This document shows, piece by piece, positions 38,497-46,504 of a stretch of 64,000 bases of DNA; position 1 is the first letter of the stretch; each line of letters opens with the position of its first letter. The position numbers and the translations under genes are program-made. Source of the stretch: Catellatospora methionotrophica (GTDB taxonomy: Bacteria > Actinomycetota > Actinomycetes > Mycobacteriales > Micromonosporaceae); the NCBI RefSeq assembly GCF_011297335.1, contig NZ_JAAOTJ010000002.1, forward strand, positions 372,001 to 436,000, read 5' to 3'. The notes under the pieces are model-generated. The model made no database searches. It was given only the letters and a program-made list of their open reading frames with translations, and was not told where the DNA came from.

Positions 38497-39933
38497 ATGG
38501 CATTACGCCGACTGATCCGGCTGACGGCAGCAGCGGCACTGGCCGCCGCCGTCGGCCTGACCGCCCAGCCCGCGCTCGCGGCCCCACCGGCCGCACCGGG
38601 CGTGACCCGCACCGACGTCATCAACTACTTCCAGGGCCTCACCGGCCGCAACTGGCTGTCCGGGCAGCAGGACGGGCCCAACAGCAACCCGACCCAGTGG
38701 ACCAACAAGGTCCGCGACATCACCGGCCTGTTCCCCGGCATGTGGGGCGGCGACTTCGGGTTCAGCCAGAACGACATCGACAACCGGCAGCGGGTCTTCG
38801 ACCAGGCCAAAGCAGCCTGGAACGCGGGAACGATCCCGGCCATCACCTGGCACGCTTGCGCGCCGCTCGTCGCGGTCTGCAACTTCGAGGGCGGCAGCTG
38901 GCCGGTCAAGGGCAGCTGGCTGTCCGACAGCCAGTGGAACGAACTGGTCACCGACGGTGCGGGACTCAACACCTCCTGGAAGCGGCGGCTCGACCAGACG
39001 GTGCCGTACTTCCAGCAGCTCAAGACCGCGGGCATCCCGGTGCTGTTCCGCCCCTCGCACGAGATGAACGAGGCGTGGGCGTGGTGGGGCGGCCGCCCCG
39101 GAGCCAACGGCAGCCGCAAGCTGTTCCAGATCACCCACGACTACCTCGTCGGCAAGGGCTTCGACAACATCGTCTGGGTATGGAACGTCAAGGACGTCAG
39201 CGGGGGAGCGGCCCGCGTCGCGGACTACTATCCCGGCGACAGCTACGTGGACCTGGTGACCCTCGACGTGTGGGTGCAGTACTTCCCGTCGGCCGAGTGG
39301 TACCAGGCGATCCAGAACGTGTCCCACGGCAAGCCCATCGGCCTGGCCGAGGTCGGCCGCACGCCGACGCCCGCGCAGATGGCCGCCCAGCCGCGCTGGA
39401 CCTTCTTCAGCGTCTGGATGGACTGGCTGATCAAGCCGGAGTACAACACCAACGACGGGGTCAAGGCCACCTACTACGACCCGCGGGTGCTCAACCGCGG
39501 CGAGATCACCATCCCGGTCGGCGGCACCCCGCCCGGCGGCGGCACCGGGCCGATCACCGGCGTCGGCTCGGGCAGGTGTGTCGACGTGCCCGGCGCGGCG
39601 ACGACGAACGGACTGCAGGTCCAGATCTGGACGTGCAACGGCACCGCCGCCCAGTCGTGGACGGTCGGCGCTGACGGGACGATCCGTGCGCTGGGCAAGT
39701 GCCTTGATGTCAACGGCGGTCTGAGTGCTGACGGGACGAAGGTGCAGATCTGGGACTGCACGGCGGGCAACCTCAACCAGCAGTGGACGTACAACGGCTC
39801 GACGCGTCGGTTGACGAACCCGAAGACGGGCAAGTGCCTCGACGCCACCGGTCAGGGCACCGCCGACGGGACCAAGCTGCAGCTCTGGACCTGTAACACC
39901 CAGACCAACCAGCAGTGGAACCTGCCCGCCTAG
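38497..39933 (+). CDS. Secreted GH26 beta-mannanase with CBM13 (second copy)
   Basis: A 478-residue secreted enzyme. Signal peptide (cleavage near PALA-AP), GH26 domain with acid/base Glu 189 in RPSHEMNEA and nucleophile Glu 285 in GLAEVG, a short GGTPPGGG linker and a CBM13. The ATG at 38497 has GAAAGGTG upstream; a GTG nine bases earlier is possible. It is a clear paralogue of the GH26 at 34191, with the catalytic domains diverged and the end of the CBM almost identical in DNA. A strong terminator follows. Confidence 0.95.
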   Translation: MALRRLIRLTAAAALAAAVGLTAQPALAAPPAAPGVTRTDVINYFQGLTGRNWLSGQQDGPNSNPTQWTNKVRDITGLFPGMWGGDFGFSQNDIDNRQRVFDQAKAAWNAGTIPAITWHACAPLVAVCNFEGGSWPVKGSWLSDSQWNELVTDGAGLNTSWKRRLDQTVPYFQQLKTAGIPVLFRPSHEMNEAWAWWGGRPGANGSRKLFQITHDYLVGKGFDNIVWVWNVKDVSGGAARVADYYPGDSYVDLVTLDVWVQYFPSAEWYQAIQNVSHGKPIGLAEVGRTPTPAQMAAQPRWTFFSVWMDWLIKPEYNTNDGVKATYYDPRVLNRGEITIPVGGTPPGGGTGPITGVGSGRCVDVPGAATTNGLQVQIWTCNGTAAQSWTVGADGTIRALGKCLDVNGGLSADGTKVQIWDCTAGNLNQQWTYNGSTRRLTNPKTGKCLDATGQGTADGTKLQLWTCNTQTNQQWNLPA

Positions 39934-39955
39934 CCGTACCGGGCATTGATCAATG

Positions 39956-39996
39956 GAAGGCCTCCGGTGGGGCGCGAGCCACCACCGGAGGCCTTC
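39956..39996. terminator. Terminator at the end of the mannan cluster
   Basis: A perfect 15-bp stem (39956-39970 with 39982-39996) and 11-base loop between the second GH26 gene and the convergent YdeI-like gene. Confidence 0.75.
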
Positions 39997-40051
39997 GTGC
40001 GACGCTGTGACGCCTGCCTGACCCCCGCGGACATCGCCTGCTCCGGCCCTG

Positions 40052-40603
40052 TCAGGGGTGGAACAGGTGTCCCCGGCGTAGCTGGTCGATGATCTTCGCC
40101 TTGGTCTCCGGCTTCTTGGCCAGGTTGAAGCGATTGATGTAGGCGAACCGGTTGGTCCGGTTCATCGCCTCGATCGCCTGCAGTGCCTGCGGGTCGGCGG
40201 CGATCTCGGCGGGGACCTGCGCCGTGGCGGGACCGTGGTAGGCCGCATCCCACCTGCCGTCAGCCTTGGCCAGGTCGACCTGCGCCTGACCGGCGGGGCG
40301 CATCCGGCCACTGGCGATCAGCGCCGCCACCTTCTCCGTGTTGATCTTCGACCAGATGCTGCGTTTACGGCGCGGGGTGTATCGCTGCTGGTAGAAGGCA
40401 TCGTCGATGCGCTTGGCCTGCCCGTCGATCCAGCCGTAGCACAGACTGACCTCCACCGCTTCGGCGTAGGTGAGCGAGACGACGCCGCTGCCCTTCTTGG
40501 CGAACTTGATCAGGAGGCCGGGAGAGGTCGCGTGCTCGCGCTCCAGCCACTGCTCGAACTCCTGCCGCGAGGCAAAGCTCCTCAACTCCAGTTCATCCGC
40601 CAT
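40052..40603 (-). CDS. YdeI/OmpD-associated family protein
   Basis: A 183-residue protein: LRSFASRQEFEQWLEREHA at the N-terminus, AVEVSLCYGWIDGQAKRIDD (the family hallmark), RRKRSIWSKINTEKVAALIASGRM, and a C-terminal helical segment with NRTNRFAYINRFNLAKKPETK. The family is widespread, cytoplasmic and of unproven function; some members have been linked to peptide resistance. The ATG at 40603 is preferred over one further upstream. Monocistronic. Confidence 0.92.
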   Translation of the reverse strand: MADELELRSFASRQEFEQWLEREHATSPGLLIKFAKKGSGVVSLTYAEAVEVSLCYGWIDGQAKRIDDAFYQQRYTPRRKRSIWSKINTEKVAALIASGRMRPAGQAQVDLAKADGRWDAAYHGPATAQVPAEIAADPQALQAIEAMNRTNRFAYINRFNLAKKPETKAKIIDQLRRGHLFHP

Positions 40604-40664
40604 CCGGCCATTCTGCCCCGCCCGGCGTCGGGCGACGCCGGGCGGGGTCGTCACCGCCTGCGGA

Positions 40665-41768
40665 TCAGGCAGACCACAGCACCGCGCGAGTCGTGCCGTC
40701 GGCGGCGTGCGACCAGCCGATGACCTTGCTGGCGTTGTTCACCCGGACCGCGACGGAGTGCCCGTCCGGCACGAGGCTCGGCAGGCTGTGCGCCACCCCG
40801 GTCTCCGACCAGTAGACGGGACGGCTGATCGTGCCGTGACCGCTGGTGCCGTAGCCGACCGCGTCGCCGTCGGCGTTGATGCTCGTCGGCCACGCTCGGG
40901 TGGTGCCCGAGGGCATCTGCAGGGTCCGGGTCGTGCCGTCGGCCCTCCAGACGAAGGCGCGCTCTGTCGGCAAGCTGGCCGATGCCGTCACCTCGCCTGC
41001 CGCGTTGGCGCCTCCGCAGTAGGCTCCGGGCACGCCGACCAGCGTGACGGTGCCGTCGACCCACCTGGCGGCCTGACCCTGGCTCTCGCCGACGATCAAG
41101 CCACTTCCGGTGATCTGCTTGGGAATGAACCTGCGCAGGTCGGGGTCCGGACCGCCCGCCTGGTTCTCGATCGTCGTCATGACGCCGTTCTCCCAGCGGA
41201 AGCCCCGGAAGCCGAGTTCTGAGTCGTAGTACTGACCGATCACGACGCCGGCGTCGTTGATGTCGGCGGCGAAGCTGTCCGAACCAAGCGAGTCGAGGTC
41301 GAGCATGGGCTGGCCGGGCCGCCACAGGAACCCGTGCCTGGTGCCGTAGTCGTCCACGTTGCTGTTCCCGACGATCCAACCGTTGTTGTTGATCGCGGTG
41401 GCGCTCGCTGTCGGCCCGCCCAGCGTGCCGAGGTCGGTCATGGTGCCGTTCTTCCAGCGGACCGCCCGGGAGGCGGAATTACCGCTGCTGTTGCCGACGA
41501 TCACACCGTGTTCGTTGAGGTCGGTGGCGACGCTGCTGGTCGTGCCAGGCAACACGCCCAGGTCGATGATCTGCGGTCCGGCCGCGTGTGCCGACGACGG
41601 CACCAGTGGTGCGGTCACGGCCGCGACCGCCGCGGATACGCCGATGGTCAGCACTTGACGACGATCTGCCTTCAACGGGCTCTCGCTCTCTGCGCAGTGG
41701 CGCCCCCCGTGGGCCCCGATCACGGCAGTATGCAACGCCGCCCTCCAGGTGGCATCAGGTATTCGCAT
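40665..41768 (-). CDS. Exported HAF-repeat (beta-propeller-like) protein
   Basis: A protein of about 367 residues with a twin-arginine signal (KADRRQVLTIGVSAAVAAV, cleavage near SAHA-AG). Roughly seven repeats follow in the HAF pattern: DLGVLPGTTSSVATDLNEHG, DLGTLGGPTASATAINNNG, and later repeats ending in a W-x-x-G strand. These repeats form extracellular beta-propeller-like proteins of unknown ligand. The start is uncertain: ATG 41768 lies 12 bases after a probable start point (TATAGA at 41787-41792); TTG 41675 gives a shorter, more usual Tat leader. Monocistronic. Confidence 0.82.
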   Translation of the reverse strand: MRIPDATWRAALHTAVIGAHGGRHCAESESPLKADRRQVLTIGVSAAVAAVTAPLVPSSAHAAGPQIIDLGVLPGTTSSVATDLNEHGVIVGNSSGNSASRAVRWKNGTMTDLGTLGGPTASATAINNNGWIVGNSNVDDYGTRHGFLWRPGQPMLDLDSLGSDSFAADINDAGVVIGQYYDSELGFRGFRWENGVMTTIENQAGGPDPDLRRFIPKQITGSGLIVGESQGQAARWVDGTVTLVGVPGAYCGGANAAGEVTASASLPTERAFVWRADGTTRTLQMPSGTTRAWPTSINADGDAVGYGTSGHGTISRPVYWSETGVAHSLPSLVPDGHSVAVRVNNASKVIGWSHAADGTTRAVLWSA

Positions 41769-41839
41769 TATTCGAACTAGCGATCGTCTATAGAGGACGA
41801 ATGGTTCAGCGCTTGGCATGGTCCGCCGGGGGCTTTCGA

Positions 41840-42217
41840 CCAGCCGGATCATCGGGCCGGCCGGCAAGTGCGTCGACGTGGCCGGCGACGACGTCGGCGG
41901 CAACCGGGCCGCCGTGCAGCTGTGGGACTGCCAGGACGGTTCGGTGGACCAGCGGTGGACGTGAAGCGGGGCCTCGCTGCGCACCCTCGGCCGCTGCCTC
42001 GACATCGAGGGCAACAGCACCGCCATGGGTGCTCTCGTGCACCTGTGGGACTGCAACGGGGTCGGCGGCCAGCAGTAGATGCAGCGCGACAACGGCGCCC
42101 TTCAACCCGCAGTCGGGCTACTGCCTGGACTCGCCCAACGGTGCCACGGCCAACGGCACCCGCCTGCGGATCTGGGACTGCAACGGCTCATCCGCCCAGG
42201 TCTTCCGCAAGCAGTGA
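41840..42217 (+). pseudogene. Decayed CBM13 (ricin-type) module
   Basis: The translation reads as a beta-trefoil: IIGPAGKCVDVAGDD, AVQLWDCQDGSVDQRW, LRTLGRCLDIEG, VHLWDCNG, then FNPQSGYCLDSPNG and LRIWDCNGSSAQ. It is broken by TGA at 41962-41964, TAG at 42076-42078 and a frameshift between about 42079 and 42100. No catalytic domain remains upstream. It is a relic of a secreted carbohydrate-active enzyme like those in the mannan cluster, more diverged in sequence. A long hairpin follows at 42225-42268. Confidence 0.85.
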
Positions 42218-42224
42218 TGCGGCG

Positions 42225-42268
42225 AAGGTGGCCTTTGACCAGCATTAACTCTGGTCAAAGGCCACCTT
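42225..42268. terminator. Long hairpin after the CBM13 pseudogene
   Basis: A perfect 18-bp stem (42225-42242 with 42251-42268) and CATTAACT loop. Probably the surviving terminator of the dead CBM13 gene. Confidence 0.7.
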
Positions 42269-42409
42269 GCTGTTGACGTATGCAGAAATGTTGTAGTGGG
42301 AGCAGACTCAGGCCGATGCGGCGGTGGCCAGCTCGCTTTCCAGGTCGTCAACGGCGCTGGTCCATGCGTGGACGTCCTGGAGTGGTGGCCGGTGGTCCGG
42401 GTTGCGGCC

Positions 42410-42733
42410 ATGGAGGAGTTCGTGGCGGTCAACGGGGATCCGATCGTCGGCGGTCTCTGCATCATCCAGGCCAAGCGCTGGAGCAAGATCGTCGGGGTGG
42501 AGTCGGTGCATGCTCTCGCGGGAGTGATGGAGCACAAGCGGGCGGCGAAGGGTGTGCTGGTGGTCACGTCGTGGGTCGGTAAGGCCAGCCGAGACTTCGC
42601 GTACGCCAACGGACGCATCGAGATCATCGAGGGGCGGCATCTGAAGAGCCTGCTCAAGGAGCACCTCGACATCGATGTGCTGATCAGCCTGCCGACCAGG
42701 CCGCCCGGATGGTCCGACGCCGACCTCACCTGA
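42410..42733 (+). pseudogene. Truncated Mrr-type restriction endonuclease remnant
   Basis: 107 codons matching only the C-terminal part of an Mrr_cat (PD-(D/E)xK) nuclease: IVGGLCIIQAKRWSKIVGVE, LAGVMEHKRAAKGVLVVTSW and IEIIEGRHLKSLLKEHL. The QAK catalytic lysine is present, but the preceding Asp-containing strand (normally DGGxD) and the whole N-terminal region are missing. The frame upstream of 42410 has no family resemblance. It is probably inactive. It sits directly before the dynamin-like pair. Confidence 0.75.
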
Positions 42734-42859
42734 GGGCTCAGCCGACGGGGACATGCTGTGCGCTGTCGCACCCGCCGGGGACACTGGGGGCCGCATCCTG
42801 ATGGCCTCGGCCGGGTATGGGTCGGCCAACGTCCTCAACGGAAAGTGTGAAGGTGCTGC

Positions 42860-45800
42860 ATGACCGGTACGGCGACGGCCCCTGGCGCCGGGTTCGCGTC
42901 CGACAGCGGAGCAGAGTTCCAGCGCGCCTGCGCGATGGCCGTGGAGCAGAGCCGTCCGGTCGCCGCCCGGCTGCGTGAGCTGGTCGCGCGGCTCGACGCG
43001 GACCTGTCCGCGCGGGCGCCCGCGGCGCAGGGGACCGAGGACGAGGTAGGGCTGCTGGCCGCGAGGACGGCCGCCGCGCTGCGCGCCATGGTCGCCGACC
43101 AGCTCGCGGACATCGACACGTTCAACGTGGTCTTCTTCGGCCGTACGGGAGCGGGAAAGAGCACTTTGATCACCGCGCTGGGTCGTGGTGACGGAACGCT
43201 CATCTCGCCGGGGGACAACGACTTCACCACCGAGGTCGGCGCGCTGCTCTGGCAGGGCAGCAGACTGGTCGACACGCCGGGCACCGGCGGCTGGGGCCGC
43301 ACCGTCGACGCCGGGGAGCTGCACGCGCGGGCGCGGGCCGCGGTGCGTACCGCCGATCTGGTGCTGCTGTGCTTCGACGACACCGTCACCCAGATCACCG
43401 AGTTCGCGGAGATCTCCCGATGGGTGGCCGAGTTCGGCAAGCAGGCCGTCGCCGTGCTGAACGTCAAGAACGCGCTGTGGCGGCAGCCGCCCCGGGTGCC
43501 AGACCCGGCGTTTCGCCGCCAGCTGTCCGACGCGGTGGCGCAGTCGGCGCTGTGGTTGCAGGGCCAGCTCGCCGAGATCGGGTTGCCCGAGGTGCCCATC
43601 GTGGCGGTCAACAGCAGGCGGGCCGCGTTCGCCCGGTTGCCGGAGAGCTACGACGGCTATGACGCGGTGACCTTCCGCAAGCACCGCCACGACTACGGCG
43701 TCGCCAACCTCATGGCGTGGTCCCACGTCGACATGCTGGAACGGCTGATGACCAGGGCGATCACCGCCGACGCGGTCGGTCTGCGGCTGGGTTCGCTGAC
43801 CCGACAGCTGGTGTCGCAGGCCTCCGGCGGGGCGCGGGAGCTCACTGAGCTGGCCGCGGACCTGCGGGCCCGCGCGGTCGTGATGGAGCAGGCCATCGCC
43901 AAGGTGCTGTGGCTGTTCGGCGACTACCGGCACCTGTACTACGCCGCGGGAGACCAGGCTGTCCCTCCGGCCACGGCGCGGGTGCTGACCGAGCTGGTGG
44001 AGCTGGAGCGGCTCAGCGATCAGGACATCTTCTCCGACCGGCCCGGGGTGATCGTCGACTACGTGGCCAACCTGCTGATCTCCCACTTCGGGCCGCTGGA
44101 GCGCGTTGCGCTGCGCCGGGCCGAGGTGTTGGTCGACGAGGCTTTCGCCGGCAACCGGGTGATCGAAGGCGACGAGTTCGCCGCCACGGTCTTCCCGCAG
44201 GCCGAGGTCGAGCTGGCCGTGCAGGCGGTGGCGGCGTCGTTCACCACGCACCTGCGGCACCGCCTCGACACCGTCGAAGCCGACCTCCAGGTCAGCATGC
44301 CCGCCACCGGCGCGTCCTTCGACGGCAGCGCGGGCAAGCGGATGCGGATGGGCGGCAACATCGTGCGGTACGGCTCGGCGATGGCCGCGGCGGGCACCGT
44401 GGTGTTCCCGCCGATGGCGCTGGTCGGCCTGCTCGGCGACATCATCGGCCGCCGGTTCCGCAAGAAGGGGCTGATCCGCAAGCGGGAGTCCCGGGCGGTG
44501 GCGCTGGCGCAGGCCCGGCTGGCGGTGCGCGACTACTTCCTGCAGCTGTCGCAGCAGGTGCGGGGCAGGCTGCTGCGCATCGCGTACGACCAGGTGGTGG
44601 CCTCGATCAGCGAGCTGGTCCGGTCGGCGCGGTCGCTGCGCGAGCAGGAGCGCCGGGCGCTGGGGCATGCCGCGCTGCTCACCGCGGCCTGTGCGGAGAT
44701 CGGGCCCACCGGGCTGGGTCGGCATGCCGTGTCGGCGGCGGTGGCCGCGATCGAGGCGGAGTACGCCGCCACCGGGCGGCCCGGCCGCCGGGTGTGGCTG
44801 GGCGACGACTGGGTCGACGAGACGCCGGGTGCGGCGGTCGCCGAGGTGCCGGTGCGTCCGTTCCCGATCGAGCACCGGGTGGTGGCGGAACGGGTGGCGC
44901 GGACCCTGCGCCGGGCGCACCGGGTTCCGGCCGGGGCGGCGCGGCGGTGGCTGGACAGGTGGACGGTCAACGGGCACGACCCGGCCGCGGATCCGGCCGC
45001 CGAGGCGGCGCTGGCCGAACTGCGTGCCCTGCTCGCCGAGCAGTCGCCGCGGGTGGTGGTGGTCGGCGACCGGGGCACCGGCAAGACGTCTCTGGTCCGG
45101 CGGATGACGGCGCTGGCGGGTGCGCCCGCGCTGGTGGAGCGCGGGCCGACCGACCGGGTTCACCACTATCCGTGGGAGGGGGTGACGCTGGTCGACACGC
45201 CGCCGCTGGGCGAGCCGGGCACCGCCGAGGCACTGCACGACGCCGCGTTCGTCTGGTACGTGCTCAGCCCCAACCTGACCGCGACGCCGCATCTGGCCGC
45301 CCTCATCGCCGGTGATGGGACGCGCGGGGTCCTGTCCAGGGCCGCTCGGGTGATCTTCGTGATCGGGCATGCCGACGTGATGGGGGCCGACCCGGTCGAG
45401 TCGCCGGAGGAGTTCGTGCGGCGCTGCCGCCGTAAGGAGTCCGAGCTGCTCGGCGAGCTGCACCGGATTCAGGGTGGGCAGGGCCCGCTCATCGGCGGGG
45501 TGCAGGTGGTGAGCCTCGCCCCGGACCCGGTGACGGGGACCGGTCAGCCCGCCGACTGGGACGGCACCGAGGATTTCCGGGCCGGCTGGCGGTCGGCACA
45601 GGACTGGTGGCGACAGTCCGCGGTCGACGCCGGTGTGCTGCTCGGGGCGGTGGGGCGGCTCAGCGGCCTGGCCGGGGAGGCGTCGTCGGCGCGGGCCGAC
45701 CTGGAGGCCGATTTGGACAGTCTGCGCATGCTCCAGGCCGACCTGCGGCTGCGGTCGGAGAACGCCACCGCGCTGCGGTCGGCGGCCGTCGACCGGCTGG

Positions 45801-46504
45801 ACTGGATCATCACGGGCGCGATCCGCACGCATCTCGACCAGTGGGACGCCGCGACCGACAAGGAGGAGCAGGCCGCCATCGCCCAGCAGATTCTGCGCCT
45901 GCACGAGCGCCCCGACCTGCGGGCGTACGTCGAGGAGTGGGCCGCGGCGGCTCAGCGGCAGGTGGAGCACTGGTCCCAGGACATGGCGACCTACGACCCG
46001 GCCGGTGCCATTCCGCACCAGCGTGAACCGGGCGTGCGGCTGCGGGCCCCGTTCCTCCAGCGCGCCGGTGAGTCCTCGCTGCTGGGCAGAGCAGGTAGTG
46101 CGGTGTCGGCGCTGTCGAAGCTCAAGACGGTGGGCCGGCTCGCCGGTGAGGGCAGTTCAGCGGCCGCGCGCTTCATCCGGCTCGCCCCGTTCGTGCCACT
46201 GATCGCCACCACCGCGGAGGACCTGCTGTCGGCCCGGACCCGCAAGCGCCGCGAGGGCGAACGGGAGCGGGGTGAGGCCAGGCTGTTCGAGGACGCCGGT
46301 CGGTGGGTAGCACAAGTGGTCGAGGCCCATCCGGGACTGTCCTGGCTGGCGTCTCAGGGCGGTCTTCTCGACGAGGCGATCGGCGAGGCGGCCGAGCGCC
46401 TGCGTACGGGCGCTGAGCAGGTCGAGGCGCTCAGCGCGAGGCTGAGCCGGTATGAGGACGCGCGGATGCTCGCGAATGAGCTACTCGAAGGAGAACAGGG
46501 ATGA
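42860..46504 (+). CDS. Large double-GTPase dynamin-like protein (first gene of pair)
   Basis: A 1214-residue protein with two P-loop GTPase domains. Domain 1: a helical lead-in (residues 1-85), Walker A GRTGAGKST (94-102), DTPG at 138-141, and LNVKNA near 200 where N/TKxD is usual. A long helical stalk follows, with a hydrophobic patch (AAAGTVVFPPMALVGLLGDIIG, about 508-529) that could be a membrane paddle. Domain 2: Walker A GDRGTGKTS near 735 and DTPPLG near 778. Another helical region follows, with a weak hydrophobic segment near 1105-1120. This layout suggests a membrane-remodelling GTPase like tandem bacterial dynamins. Its stop overlaps the start of the second GTPase (ATGA). Function unknown. 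Confidence 0.85.
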   Translation: MTGTATAPGAGFASDSGAEFQRACAMAVEQSRPVAARLRELVARLDADLSARAPAAQGTEDEVGLLAARTAAALRAMVADQLADIDTFNVVFFGRTGAGKSTLITALGRGDGTLISPGDNDFTTEVGALLWQGSRLVDTPGTGGWGRTVDAGELHARARAAVRTADLVLLCFDDTVTQITEFAEISRWVAEFGKQAVAVLNVKNALWRQPPRVPDPAFRRQLSDAVAQSALWLQGQLAEIGLPEVPIVAVNSRRAAFARLPESYDGYDAVTFRKHRHDYGVANLMAWSHVDMLERLMTRAITADAVGLRLGSLTRQLVSQASGGARELTELAADLRARAVVMEQAIAKVLWLFGDYRHLYYAAGDQAVPPATARVLTELVELERLSDQDIFSDRPGVIVDYVANLLISHFGPLERVALRRAEVLVDEAFAGNRVIEGDEFAATVFPQAEVELAVQAVAASFTTHLRHRLDTVEADLQVSMPATGASFDGSAGKRMRMGGNIVRYGSAMAAAGTVVFPPMALVGLLGDIIGRRFRKKGLIRKRESRAVALAQARLAVRDYFLQLSQQVRGRLLRIAYDQVVASISELVRSARSLREQERRALGHAALLTAACAEIGPTGLGRHAVSAAVAAIEAEYAATGRPGRRVWLGDDWVDETPGAAVAEVPVRPFPIEHRVVAERVARTLRRAHRVPAGAARRWLDRWTVNGHDPAADPAAEAALAELRALLAEQSPRVVVVGDRGTGKTSLVRRMTALAGAPALVERGPTDRVHHYPWEGVTLVDTPPLGEPGTAEALHDAAFVWYVLSPNLTATPHLAALIAGDGTRGVLSRAARVIFVIGHADVMGADPVESPEEFVRRCRRKESELLGELHRIQGGQGPLIGGVQVVSLAPDPVTGTGQPADWDGTEDFRAGWRSAQDWWRQSAVDAGVLLGAVGRLSGLAGEASSARADLEADLDSLRMLQADLRLRSENATALRSAAVDRLDWIITGAIRTHLDQWDAATDKEEQAAIAQQILRLHERPDLRAYVEEWAAAAQRQVEHWSQDMATYDPAGAIPHQREPGVRLRAPFLQRAGESSLLGRAGSAVSALSKLKTVGRLAGEGSSAAARFIRLAPFVPLIATTAEDLLSARTRKRREGERERGEARLFEDAGRWVAQVVEAHPGLSWLASQGGLLDEAIGEAAERLRTGAEQVEALSARLSRYEDARMLANELLEGEQG

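Noticed and set aside
42290-42409. N-terminal extension of the Mrr-type remnant
   Set aside because: The residues encoded here do not resemble the Mrr family and lack the catalytic Asp strand, so the extension was not counted as part of a gene.
42308-46018. A 1236-codon minus-strand frame opposite the double-GTPase gene
   Set aside because: The composition is repetitive (Arg, Gly, Pro, His), no motif is visible, and the plus strand has clear GTPase motifs.
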